A DNA stretch of 64,000 nucleotides from Massospora cicadina. Lineage: Eukaryota; Entomophthoromycota; Entomophthoromycetes; Entomophthorales; Entomophthoraceae. The notes beneath the pieces are model-generated. The model saw nothing but the letters and a program-made list of their open reading frames with translations, was not told the origin of the DNA and did no database searches. The number at the start of each line of letters is the position of its first letter. Within the stretch, counting starts at the first letter, position 1. Of the stretch, positions 34,901 through 46,273 are shown one piece after another. The position numbers were made by a program, and so were the translations under genes. Location: the NCBI GenBank assembly GCA_022478985.1, contig JAKSZP010008057.1, forward strand, positions 62,001 to 126,000, in the 5' to 3' direction.

Positions 34901-35670
34901 CATCAATTCTTTGGGAAAGTCAGATGGAAGGCCCAAAGGGGAAACGAGGGAAGTAATGGAGCTGCGACCTTGGGTTTTCTTGAGGGTATTAACTAAAGGA
35001 AATTCTCCCTCCTTTTGATCATTGGCAAATGACAACATATTTGACTCTAGATGAATCTTAACATGTTGCCAGCGCCACCATCCAACCTCTAAGATAACTG
35101 GAAACACCAAGTTCGACATTGATGAGAACTGATCACAAAAGCTGAACTGATGTATTGAGAATGAAACTGGCGGTGAACTAGGTATGAGGTCTGGGAGGCT
35201 GAAGAAGCAACCATCACCGAAGGACCTACATCCATGTCAAATTCCAATCGTTGGGCTAGTTCAACACTCATAAAATTGCCTGCGGCTCCAGTATCCACCA
35301 AAGCCTCAAAGGAAACATGGTAAGACCCAACACTAATCTTCATGGATAGTAAGAAGTAAGCAAAGTACACTTTATTGGTAGTTGTGGTTAAATATAGTGA
35401 TACCAAAGAGATGATAGTGGAGTCAGGGGAAACTGCTAGGTTCATAGGAGGAGTAAGCCCGTCGCAAGTCAGGTTGTCAGAACCTACTGACATGGGCACA
35501 ATAGCCGCAGCAACTGTGGGGTGTAGATTGGACATTTTGAGTGGAACTAGGCTATCATGGCCAGGGTAAATTTTCTTCACACCCTGGTTTAGCTGAAAAG
35601 AAGGGACCATTGCTGCGCCAATATCTATGAAAAAGACGGAAATGGTTAGAAATAATGGTTTGGTCAATTA
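31939..35670 (-). pseudogene. Element E pol: protease, RT, RNase H, integrase, chromodomain
   Basis: The protease reads FEALVDTGAAGNFMSVELAQ (about 35250-35310), an intact DTGA box. RT begins DYGHLNKITVSDPYSLP. It continues as VMPFGLKNTPATFQQMID and has an intact catalytic site AVTYIDDILVHSPT (about 34350). RNase H follows (IVACDASAVAVLL; YDKELTSVAWALTHWRYLLQ). Integrase lies at about 33210-32780: SVDFVVKHPCSKGFTVVM is the first acidic region and VTVDPNLQCSF the second; the third is not readable. A chromodomain closes the protein at 32060-32215. Stops and frame changes are fewer than in C or D. Confidence 0.82.
32060..32215 (-). other. Chromodomain of element E integrase
   Basis: The minus-strand reading gives ILASHKSWRLVQYLIAWKG, then NSWDKAWDCANCIELIEAFH. 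The order of a hydrophobic strand, the Y-L-I-x-W-K-G core, N-x-W and a C-terminal helix is that of chromovirus integrase tails. Related domains bind modified histone H3 and direct integration to heterochromatin. Confidence 0.75.
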
Positions 35671-36785
35671 TGTCAGGAAAACAGCAAGTTAGAATTAGAC
35701 CAGACTGCCAGCCTAGGTGCCAGAGCACTTGAATGGCAAACCAGAATGCCAAAGACACTGCTGCTGGTATGATGGATATGAAACTAGAGGGGAGTTTCGC
35801 CAATAGCTGCTGATGAGCCAGAATCTCATACAGGCACTAAATGATATACCAGATGAATATGACCAATAACCCCGAGGGGTGTGTGAGTGCCAGTGGAAAG
35901 GGCGGTTTATTTTTCAACATAAAAAACTAAATTTGGGAAATGATTTTTTAATGGGAAATAAAGGAAGAAAAAACCAACAATTTTCTCAGTGCGATGCAAC
36001 TGATTAAATAGTGGTCAATTGATGCAGAAACAAGCAGGGATTGGATCCCTCAAGTTTGAACTAACCAACGAATTATTTGGGGATGGGGGAAGATAAGCTC
36101 AATAGGAACTAACATTGAAGGATTTGGTGGCAGGCCAAGTTGCTGTTGGTTTGACCTCAAATGCCCAAACTGAGACTCGACTGCATTTATGGTGGTTGGC
36201 ACGATGGTGTCTGGCCTGATGAGCAATGGGAATCCCCCAAGGCCACCTCACGTAAGGGAAGCCCCAATTGGTTGGAACCAGTTTCAGGATGCCCAACCTG
36301 CCCATGCTCAGTCACTGGACCATTCGTTCAGTCAAAAGTGCTGCATCAGCCACAACTTATAATTTTACAGATGAGAGCTGCATGTCAGGGATCATCCCAA
36401 AGACACAAGCGGGGGTTAATTTCAATGATCATACTGCTGAGTGAATCGAAACTGTTAGCAATTCCAGCTAATAACTCCAATCTTCATCCCTTTTTGACTA
36501 TGTGGATTCCAATTGTTGGGCTTGATTTCCATCAGTTTCAGACCAATCGACTTTAATTTGACGATCTTGTCACAGATTTCCTTAACCTTGCTAATGAGTT
36601 CGGCTGAGTTGAGTGATGGTACCAGGGGAGGGGTCCAAAGAGGGAAGGCCATTACCCAGCACTCATCTACCACATGGGCGAGGTCGCCCTAGGTGACGAG
36701 GGTATAGCCGCCCTCTTCAGCCCCTTTGCTTGGAAACGGGAAGAGCGACCAATATATGCACAGGGGACGTTCCCCTGAACTTACA
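35671..36785 (-). repeat. 5' LTR of element E
   Basis: In minus orientation this LTR begins TGTAAGTTCAGGGGAACG and ends CCTGACA. It is the partner of 30799-31920. Confidence 0.87.
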
Positions 36786-38250
36786 TTTGCTGTTAAAAAC
36801 TATGATTTAGGGTGCGCATAGGGGGTGGTTCATCGATTGAACACTGGAATCATCCTCCCATTAGGTCCCAGCCAATCCACAAGTCAAGAACAGCTGAAGA
36901 AGTAGTTACTGAGAAAATTGAAAAGCTTTTGGAGCAAGGGTTGCTCAAACTGTCAAAAGGTCTGTGGTCTTCACCTGTTCTGATTGTAAAAAAGAAGAAC
37001 GGCTCCAATCAAATAATAATAGATTACTGGAAGCTCAATATTATCACCAAGAAGGACTCATACCCTTGCCGTGGATCAATGATGCTTTAGATTGGTTAGG
37101 GGGAGCTCGTTACTTCTCAGCAATGGATTTGATATCTGGTATTGGCAAATCAAGTTGCCTGTAGCAGAACAGGAGAAATGCGCCATACTCACATCCAAGG
37201 TGCTTTTTAACTGATCTGTATACCCCAAGGGCTGTGTAATGCCCCGGCTATGTTCCAATGGGCAATGGACACTATCCTTGGCGATATTAAGTTATCATGT
37301 GTCCTTGTGTACCTTGACAACATCAATGTATTCTCTTGTGCATTTTCTGAGCACCTTAATCATTTGGATGAGGTATTCCGCCAACTGGCTGAGTCTAACA
37401 TCAAGATCAAACCCTGGAAATGCCACTTCTCTAAGGATCATCTGGAGTACCTCAGCTTCATAGTCAATGTGGCTGGGTTGAAACCTCAACCAGCCAAGGT
37501 GGAGGCTATCCATAAGATGACTACGCCAAACAGTAAGCGGGAAATATAGATAGTTTTGGGGGGGTCAGCTACAAACCGATTCATACCCAACTTTAGTTGT
37601 ATTGGAGGACCGCTATTTGAGTTATTAAAAAAGGATGCCATGTTTGAATGGATGAAACTTCATCAACACTCTTTTGACACACTATGGATGGCCTTAATTA
37701 ATGTGCCAGTGCTCTGCTACCCAAATTTTTATAAAGAATTCATTGTCAGATGGATGCATCACTTTCCACCATTGGGGCGGTGCTATCTTTAAAAAAATGA
37801 TGAGGGGGAGGAGCATCCAGTTACATACTGCAGTAAGAGCTTGAACTTTCATGAGTGTAATTATCCTTTGACTGAGCGAGAGCGCTTAGCGGTGATATAC
37901 ACATATAAGCAATTTAGGGTATATCTGCATGAAGTGAAGTTAAAGGTCGTAACAGAATATGCTTCATTATGCTGGTTGCAGAATCTTAAGGAGCTGGAAG
38001 AGCGCCTAGCTTAGTGGGCCCTCAAACTGCAGGCTTATGACTTTGAGATCATCTACCAACCTGGTGCAAAACACCATAATGCTGATTGCTTGTCAAGATT
38101 GCCAATGGTGGCTGTCACTGCAGATCTGAGTGACATAAGGTTTGACAAGGTTCTCAGCTGAAAGTACGTTGATGAACCACCTCAAGTCATCAAGGTATTA
38201 TATGGAATAAGGGCCAATATGCTCCTAAAGAATGGCGAGTTGTACAAGTG
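36786..38250 (+). pseudogene. Element C reverse transcriptase and RNase H
   Basis: The reading resumes FAVKNYDLGCA after element E. RT proceeds through EKIEKLLEQGLLKLSKGLWS, PVLIVKKKNGSNQIIIDYWK and ARYFSAMDLISG to the catalytic region LSCVLVYLDNINVFS (about 37289-37333), where the second Asp of YLDD is Asn. Connection and RNase H follow (EEHPVTYCSKSLNFHECNYP; LTERERLAVIYTYKQFRVYL; YQPGAKHHNADCLSRLPM near 38055-38108). Several frame changes are visible. Confidence 0.8.
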
Positions 38251-38262
38251 GATAGGGGACAC

Positions 38263-38789
38263 CCACCCCCTTGTTGAGGGTATTCCTATCCCCAATTTTC
38301 CTCTGATTTTGAGGAAGGTGTGAAGTATGAGATTGAAGATCTTGCTTTCAGTGTGAGCCACACTCGCATCGATGCAGCAAAAACTTCTCTTTTTGATCCC
38401 AATTATCCCAAAACCCGCTGGCGCATCAAGTCATTTACTTGTGTGGCGGCTCTCATCATTTTTGCTGAGCATCAACTTGCTCAATACGTTGAGGCGATGG
38501 ACACCACCAGGCTCATTAATGAAGTAAACCCCAACTATACCTCCTTATGCCCCATGTCACTGATGCTTCCACCCCAATGCTGTCCGCCATGGTCTGCTAG
38601 CTAAAGTGGGTGCCGGACAAAAGTTTCCCCAAAGCCTCCTCGCCATCTGATATGGCTTCCTAGGCTGATAACCTAGGGGCTATATTAGGATTTTTTTTAA
38701 TTTATGATAATCCCTTTGTTTGGCCCATTTGCGAATAAAGATGCGTGGTGGCTCCCCCTTTTGGGTTGGGCACTACTAGTACTAAAAAA
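38263..38789 (+). mobile_element. 527-base 5'-truncated LINE 3' end inside element C
   Basis: A perfect 12-base duplication, gataggggacac, lies at 38251-38262 and 38790-38801. The 3' end reads ggttgggcactactagtact followed by an A run, a variant of the LINE1 tail, and AATAAA lies at 38734-38739. The body has an open stretch (KYEIEDLAFSVSHTRIDAAK) that does not match the LINE1 ORF2 C-terminus, so it belongs to a related but distinct LINE family. Confidence 0.88.
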
Positions 38790-38801
38790 GATAGGGGACA
38801 C

Positions 38802-39906
38802 TACCATGAATATCCCAAGACCTTCCGCATGACCAAATATTATTATGAGCGCACATCAAGCAGTCAGACATAATGGAGTATGAAAGACCCTAGAAATGTT
38901 GAGATCGTGGTACTACTAGGAAAGATTGAAATTTGACATGCTCAAAACGATCTCCTGCTGCCACCAGTGCCAAGTGGAGAAGCCATTCCACCAAAAGTCT
39001 TCATACCAGTTAGTGAAACCTCACTTTGCTTGGCATACAGTTTCTATTGATGTAATAAGGCCTCTGCTGACTGTAACAAAACTGGTCCAAGTATATTCCA
39101 GTAGCGATTGACCACTTGACCAGGTGGGTTGAGTCACAGGCAATATGCAATCTGGGGGCGGTCGCTGTGGCTAAGTTTGCGATGGAGTGTATAATCCAGC
39201 AACACAGTTGTCCTCAGTTCATCCTTACTGATAATGGGACCTACTTCACCTTCCACATTTTACCCAAGATTAACAAACTTATGGCCATCCGTGGGGTTCT
39301 AACGGCCCCTTATCACCCAGAATTCAATGGTATGGTCGAATGGGTCAATGGGAAACTGGTGAATATACTTCAGAAGCTGGTAACAGATAGACCTTTTGAT
39401 TGGAGTGCCCTCCTTTCCACTGCTGTCTTTGCTTACAACGTCAGTTATTACTTGGAAACGGGAAAGAGTCCCTTCCAGTTATTATATGAGTGGCACCCAG
39501 CTCTACCCGCCCTGCTCTATGCCTGCATGGAAGATACCAGCGTTATGGATTATCACCGCTACTTGACCAACTTATTTTATATGCTGATTAAGCTGCAAAC
39601 TAAAGTATACTCATTCAGCTAGCCAAGAAAATTAAGAATAAGGGTGCCAATTAGGTACGGCGTAGTGGGATAGCTCAGTTCAAATATGGTGGCATGATTC
39701 TATTCCATTATCAACATGAGTTTGGGCGGAAGCACAAATTGGACAGTATCTGGATTGGGTCATATGAAATAGTTGAGAATACTAGTGTGAATGCTTATAC
39801 TATCAAGGACCCTGCAAGCTGTCAGATCATTAACTTAGTGCATGTAAAGTTCCTCTGGTCATATAAGCAATAGGAGCCTTATCATCCAGTCAAAGGGGGG
39901 GGGTAA
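38802..39906 (+). pseudogene. Element C integrase and polypurine tract
   Basis: An HHCC-type finger remnant (CCHQCQVEKPFHQ) begins near 38950. The catalytic core keeps all three acidic positions across a frame change: VSIDVI (about 39042), ILTDNGTYF (about 39220) and NGMVEWVNGK (about 39325). The C-terminal module reads MILFHYQHEFGRKHKLDSIW and YEIVENTSVNAYTIKDPA. The run tcaaagggggggggtaa at about 39890-39906 is the polypurine tract abutting the 3' LTR. Confidence 0.8.
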
Positions 39907-40073
39907 TGTTGTGATTCTGATATGACTGGACAATATGCATTAAGACATGTCGCCAAAAATGGGTTGAATCCACCAAGCCTGATTATGAGTTACAATTATC
40001 AAGCGCCTTAGGATGAGGCAATATTGGGTTGGAAAGGTATATTGGGCTGCCTCCAAATTAAGTGAAAGGGTGA
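39907..40073 (+). repeat. 3' LTR of element C, first part
   Basis: It starts TGTTGTGATTCTGATATGAC and is homologous to 27860 onward. Element D interrupts it; the D target duplication GGTGA occupies 40069-40073. Confidence 0.87.
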
Positions 40074-41165
40074 TGTTAAAAATCTAGGGGCTTTGCTGCT
40101 TATTCACAAATATCAACCCCTAAATTGATAACTGCACGGATTCAAAGTTGTGCAATTCTTGTGTTGTCTGATGATATATATACAATTTAAAATAGTATGA
40201 AGACTATTATCTGTAGTTTGATAGATCACTAGTGTTGGGTCCAACGCTTGACCAGTATTTCTTTTCAAAATACTATAGATGACCTTTCTTCAGGTTTATT
40301 CCCTTATCCGCCTAACTTGATCCACACTCAGATCCTAGTTTACAGCCTATACTCTGGGGACACACAGTCAGCGGCAATCCCATCTCAGCTCAGCTTCTCT
40401 TCTCTAGATCCTCAATCCTTATTCCTTATTCATACTAAAGAGTCTCCAAACAAAGCACACAGCATTAAATTCCTTGAAGATGAATAGAACTAATAATGAG
40501 TTCTGCATAAGTATTTTTTATCAAGTGATTTCTCAGGGAGTTTATAGTAGAACTTCGGCACTCAGCCCTCAGTTGGCACCTCAGCAATGAAACGGCAGCC
40601 ATTGCCATTGAATCACCCTTCATTGTCTCATTAGCGATGTTCTTCCCCATCCTGACTAGGATTCTGTCATTGAACAACCTTGAGATATAAAAAGAAAAGA
40701 GTCAGAAAACGTGTCCCTAACGTTTTCTACCCAATCCCAGTAAACCAACCATATTTGGCGAGTGACCTGATTAGGTAATGGGACTTGTTATACAATAAAA
40801 CAGGTCGCAAACCAACTGATCAATTTGCTAATTGCAGGCAGCATCACTCAACTCACAACTTGATCCTTAAATTCCCAATCAGTTGGTGATGAAACCCAAC
40901 CAATCCCAATTGGTACTCTTGATAGTTAAACATCAATCAGCTATCAGATGCCCCCATTTTGTTGGCAACTCTTCCTTACAAGATCTTAAGAGTCCACCTG
41001 GATCAATCCTCACTGGATCTAAACCAGGCGACTTACCTAAAATCCCCCAAGCATTGTTAACCCAAAATTGTGGTCAACCAATATCTAACTCATTAGCTAT
41101 AGGGAATTATCCCTTAGTGGCCATGGTAATCTAACGGCTCCAAAATGTGGGCAAAAATCCCAACA
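40074..41165 (-). repeat. 3' LTR of element D
   Basis: This copy is about 1.1 kb. On the plus strand it begins TGTTAAAAATCTAGGGGC and ends AAATCCCAACA. It aligns along its length with 49736-50819, with many small differences. Confidence 0.88.
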
Positions 41166-41749
41166 CATCACCCCTCTTGCCTAAATTTCCAGCGAGAAAA
41201 GGATTGGGACAGGAGAATATCGCCTTGGACACCAGGTCAAATTCTTTTTGGGTTTAAATGGAGTATGGTTGATCTGTACTCAACGCTGCTCAGGACAACC
41301 TTTGGCATGTGGCTCTCTTCCTCTTCCTCTTGCTACCTCCTACTAAGAGTGTGGTCCCCATGACCTTCTGTCATGCTGGGATGATCAATTTACTTATGAC
41401 AATTTTAGTTCTGGGATCCATTCTTCCCCCCATCAGGGCATATGACCTATTGTCATATTCAGGATTCTTGGTCTGGCTCCCTTAATTTCCTGATTTTCCT
41501 CCTCATCCTCAACAGGAGATTCTTGCCATCGTTGTTCATTTCATGGCACAATTAAGAATGCTCATTTATATTCACTCTTGTTATTTTCTTATAATAACCT
41601 CTTGGCTTATATCATTCTTAATTCTTCTCTGGAGAGCTTATCCCACTAATTTTGTGATTAATTTCTCCAAAATTGGAGCTTAATTGATTTCAGAGTGCAT
41701 AATGCCAACTATCATAAAAGTCTAACACCCCCCCTCTCATCCAGCTCAT

Positions 41750-42860
41750 ATGTCAAATTTGGAGTCTTGGTACCAACAACTGCTTGATAGCATGTTTGAT
41801 AAAAGCCTTTGGCTCTTCCAACTGATGAATTGATCTGCCCAATGGAACCTCTTCTATGGTCCTCCCGGCCAGTCCCTCCATGAAATTAACAGAAATGGTA
41901 TCCAACCCTGATGAAACCAGGTTAGCGATTATTGAAACAACTCATGACCAATCCTTTCTCTGTCATCAATTCTTGAGTTATACTTCAAAACTCTACTGGA
42001 TTCAGCTCCATTTGCAGACTCTCCTACCATCATCTCAAACCTCCTAAAGCAATGCCCTCCACTCTCAATAGATTTTTCCTCTCTAGATTGGACTTTCTTT
42101 TGGAGTTCCTTTTCTGAATCATCCAGTATTTCAAGCCAGCTGTTCTGTCAGCCAAACTAGCCATCAGTAACAGTGAACATTTTGAACTCCCTTATTCAGA
42201 ATTGATGACCCAAGTAACCGAGGCTCTGTCCATAGCTCTGAACCCCTCCAATCTTGAAAACATTCTAAATTAAGACGTTGTAGCCTATGCTCTTCGCTTT
42301 GCTGGCCAAATTCTTTGAAGTTGGGCCACAAGACTTCCTGTCTCTCCTAGCCTCCATTTCTCATTCTTCTTTGCTTCCAAGAAGCTCATAGTTGTTGTCT
42401 GCAGGATGTCATTTGCTCCCTGCATGACTATCTCATTTCTGACATTTCCCATCGGTACCTTCCCCTAAAGGCTCTGATTGGGGGCATATTAAGCAACCCC
42501 CACCTAGTATCCCTTGATTGATGACAGCCCATATGTCCAATGTTCTTGATGAAGCCCGTCAGCAAGCACTCAAGACCAATCTTCCAGCTCCTGTGCCATA
42601 TCAGGATTACTTGGGGTTATTCGCTGACTGCCTCTTCTTGTTCTGTTGCTTCCCTCCCTGATCTGGGGTATCACGTTTGGCAAGTACTAACATTTCCATC
42701 TCTTCCCCTAGTCACATTCTCACAGGGATCCGCCTCTACTCAGCAAACTTGGCTTTGAGTAGGTCTAGCCCTTGCTAGCGTCCAATCTCACATAGAGTTT
42801 GACGTTTTGTTTACTCCTACTGTGATTCATACTCCCTCCCCCAAGAGGTGACATAGGCGG
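41750..42860 (+). pseudogene. Antisense ORF of element D, unknown function
   Basis: Between integrase and the 3' LTR of D the plus strand, antisense to pol, has protein-like wording spread over several frames. An ATG at 41750 opens MSNLESWYQQLLDSMFDKSL. Further segments read LKQCPPLSIDFSSLDWTFFW, MTQVTEALSIALNPSNLENI and MSNVLDEARQQALKTNLPAP; the last spans about 42534-42593. I do not recognise a family. Elements C and B have no comparable insert after integrase. Some plant Ty3 elements are known to carry antisense ORFs here. A captured host fragment, or chance open frames in a CT-rich strand, are alternatives. Confidence 0.35.
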
Positions 42861-43004
42861 AATCATCCCCAAGTCGAGGGTAACTAGAAAATTATAAAAA
42901 TATATCTTTTTTCAGTGCATTTTTAATATTAATTAATTTTCTTTTCTGCAATATTTTTTATCAATAATTTAAGGAATTCTTTTTTTATATGGGACTTGAC
43001 CTTC

Positions 43005-43200
43005 ACTCAGTTCAGAGGTCCATCTTTTTTGTTTATTCCCCCAAATTAGTTCCTAGGTATACTTAAACCTACCAGTTTTGAATGGTTCAGAGGTCTTATC
43101 TTTTAAGACTTAACCATCTAGTTTGGTTTAGCAGTCCTTTTTTGGACTTAACCAATAATCAAAACATAACCATCTTAATGGTTCAGCGGTCCCTTGGGAA
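43005..43200 (-). repeat. Degenerate short repeats after the D integrase
   Basis: Four variants of a word like ggttcagaggtcc occur at about 43010, 43083, 43125 and 43180, with related taaccat words between them. On the minus strand they encode recurring KKGPLN/VKSKK-like peptides just beyond the integrase C-terminal module. The spacing is irregular, about 45-70 bases. Confidence 0.45.
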
Positions 43201-43289
43201 TACATTTTTCATTATATCTTATCAGTCCATCACTTTAAGTAAATATCATGGACTCAATTTACTATCCTTCCATCAAAGATGTTCTTGAT

Positions 43290-46270
43290 GGAATATGCAT
43301 CTGTCACCATCTTGGCAATAATCTCAAATGGACCTGACCACGATGCATTTACTTTGTTTCTTCTCTCAAAACCATGTGTATTGCAATAGGCAACTCTTTC
43401 ACCTATTTGGTATTCTGTTAAGGCTGGTCAATTCTTATCATCCATCATTTTTGCTCTAATCCTTTTCTTTAAGGTCATATAGAATGCTTGCAATTGCATT
43501 TTAATCAGGATGTTTGACAATCAGTTCAGGTACTTCTTGGCACTCATCCCCAATGTTGGTTCCACCACCGAGTATAAAAATGATGGCAACACAGCCTTTC
43601 TTTTATATAGCAACTCAAACGTCGTTTTTCCCATCACCGTATGACTTATGTTGTAGGCAAACGTCACCAAACTAAGGTATGTTCCCCACATGGAAGTTCT
43701 CCCTGCAACCAGCTTCCTCAGCACAGCGGCCAGAGTTCCATTGACCCATTCCACCAGTACATTTGTCTCCAGCTGGTAAGGTACTGATATGACTCCTCAG
43801 ATCCTCATTATTTCATTTAATTGTGGTATCACATGAGACATAAAATTTGTTTCATTATTACTCAACAAGACCTGCGGACATCTATGTCAATATACTACTT
43901 GATCCAGGATAAAATTCGCAGTGCTTGTAGCATCCACTTTCTCCAGATCTTTCATCTTGACCCATCTTTTCAGATGGTTGATCACAACTATGATGTATTT
44001 GACTCCCCTGTTACTCATGGTTAATGGTCCCATCATGTCAATGGACATCATATGCCAGGCAAATCCAGGGCAGACCAGTCAGTATCCAGTCATGTTATTG
44101 TGCAGCTGGCACTCCACACAACAAGCCAGATAATCCACTACATCATAGTTTATGGACTTCCAGTAATAATGCTGGCAGATGTGATCAGTTGTATTCTTAG
44201 GCCTCCGTGCCCAACAACCTTATGAGCAGCTTGAACAATAGCCACTGATTCCGCTGGTTTTTGGGAATAGTAATCATTTCCCATCAACCATCTTGAAAAC
44301 TTGTCCATTCATGATCTTGGTGTTTTTCATCACTTTAAAAAGTGCACCTTGGATTTATTGGAGCTCATTACTTATTTCTCCTTTGACTATTATCTGGAAT
44401 ATCTCATCCGCCTGCTGGTATACCACTTGGACCATTGGCAACCTGGATAAGCTATCCGCATTCTGATGAGAATCTCCAACTCAGTGGACTATCTCATAAT
44501 CATAAGCCTGTAGCTTTAATGCCCATTAAGCCAGTCATCCTTCCAGTTTTCTTAAATTATGTAGCCAATGCAACGAGGAGTGGTCCATCACCACTTTGAA
44601 GTGCGTTCATGGATATACACCCAAAACTGTTTACAGGCATAAATTACCACATGGAATTCACTCTCAGTCACAGAGTAATTCCTCTCAGCTGCTGAGAGTG
44701 TCTGGCTCACATATGCTACTGGACGTTCATCCCCAAGTTCATCCACTTGGCTCAGGATGGCGCCAATTGCCGTTAATGAAGCATTGGTTTGTATTATGAA
44801 TTCTTGATTGAAATTTGAATAATTCAAAATTGGAGATTCTATTAAATACTTGCGTAATTTGTCAAAAAACTCTGGGCCTCTTCATTCCAAACAGATCAAT
44901 TTTTCAGATCCTTCAGTAAATGGTAGAGGGGATCAGCAATTCTTGCAAAATCACAAATAAATCTTATATAGTATTTGACCATTACAAGGAACACTTGAAT
45001 ATTTCAGCACTCTTTGGTACAGTCATTTTCTCTATAGCTAAAATTTTCTGGGCTTGCGGCTGCATTCCACTAGAGTTGATTACAAATCCCAGATATTCCA
45101 ACTCTTTCTTGAAGAAGGTTGCTTCCTCAGCTTAATCTTCAGGTTGGCCGTGGATAGTCACTTGAAAACTTCCTACAAGTGGTGTAGATGGTCAGTGAAT
45201 GTCCAGCTGAACACATTTATATCGTCCAAGTACACCAGTACGCATGACAACTTTAGATCATTTAAGATAGCGTCCATGGCCCTCTGGAACGTCGCAGGTG
45301 CATTGAATAGACCTTAGGGGCATCCTCATCAGTTGATATAGCCCCTTCGCGGTAATAATCATGCATTTATCTCAGTCTTATCTTGACATATCAATTTTCC
45401 AATATCCTAATATTAAATTCACTGCAGAGAAATACTTCACTTCTCCCAATAAAAATAGCACATTGTCAATTTGTGGTAGTGGATATAAACCCTTAATTGT
45501 AATCTTATTCAGCTTCTGATAATCAATCACCACCTGATTAGAGCCATCCTTCTTCTTCACGATAAGGATGGGTTTCGCCCAGGGACTTGTAAATGGAACT
45601 AGAAGCCTATGCTTTCCTAGTTTGCTGATTTCTTCCTCCACTACCACTTTGGCCGCCTTTGACCATCAAATCGATCTCATCCTTATTGGCAAGTTTTCCC
45701 CATATCAGCCTTGTGGATTACATTTCTCACACATACCAAAATTTGGTCATCCTGGGAAATACTTCCCAATACTTGTCAAATGATTTGAGCTTCTCCTCCT
45801 GCTGTCTATTCATCAGATCAGCGAGTTGCTCTCTATTGACCAATAGATATGTATTTTTGTTCACCCCTGCTGGTAATCCCATTTCATTGAGGGTCCCAAA
45901 ATCATGAAATTTTCTCAATTCAGCCATAGGGATTAGATGAACAAATGTGACAATCTGATTCTTCTCAATCTTCATCAGGTTTTCACTTGAATTCACCATG
46001 AAAACTCGAATTTCTCCATGGCCTGGCATAATTATTCCAGAAGCCACCCAAGGCTCTACTCTGGACTTCTTCCAGGGAATTTTGACTTCCCTATACAGCA
46101 GCTCCAGTATCTCCAATGTCAACCCATGCCAACTATGATCTGTGATCCCAGCAGTGTGGTCCTCGTGTTTTAATCCTTAACAGAATTCCCCAATTCTTAA
46201 GGATTTATGTTGGCTTTTCTTGTCACGTCCAGCCAACTAATTGGTACTGAATTGGGACAATGCCACTATT
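43290..46270 (-). pseudogene. Element D pol: dUTPase-like, RT, RNase H, integrase
   Basis: Reading from 46122, the dUTPase-like part gives ASGIIMPGHGEIRVFMVNSS, then KIEKNQIVTFVHLIPMAE and RKFHDFGTLNEMG. RT starts at EEEISKLGKHRLLVPFTSPW (about 45640) and keeps the catalytic box CVLVYLDDINVFS (about 45235). RNase H lies at 44870-44430 (IIQTNASLTAIGAILSQVDE; QNADSLSRLPM). Integrase lies at 44200-43300: MMSIDMMGPL and VLLSNNETNF carry the first two acidic regions, with Asn in place of the usual Asp in the second. NVLVEWVNGTLAAVLRKLVA retains the Glu. The C-terminal module reads YQIGERVAYCNTHGFERRNK. Many stops. Confidence 0.8.
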
Positions 46271-46273
46271 GTA

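Larger units (their letters stand above)
30799..36785 (-). mobile_element. Chromovirus-type Ty3/gypsy element E, without gag
   Basis: Long LTRs at 30799-31920 and 35671-36785 are clearly more alike than those of A, C, D or H, so this is the youngest LTR element here. The minus-strand pol order is protease, RT, RNase H, integrase, chromodomain. A polypurine tract lies at 31921-31938 (plus-strand view ttaccctttcctttttcc). The 5' LTR runs almost directly into protease, so gag and a recognisable primer-binding site are missing. Insertion split element C between KES and FAVKNYDLG. The exact target duplication is unclear. Confidence 0.88.

Noticed and set aside
35375..35569. Plus-strand open frame opposite the element E protease
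   Set aside because: It is a shadow of the protease frame, which has an intact DTGA box.
41166..41745. A possible extra LTR between the D polypurine tract and a second purine run near 41730
   Set aside because: The minus strand reads gagagggggggtgttag at about 41740-41724, which looks like a tract plus TG start, but no matching second LTR copy exists in the window.
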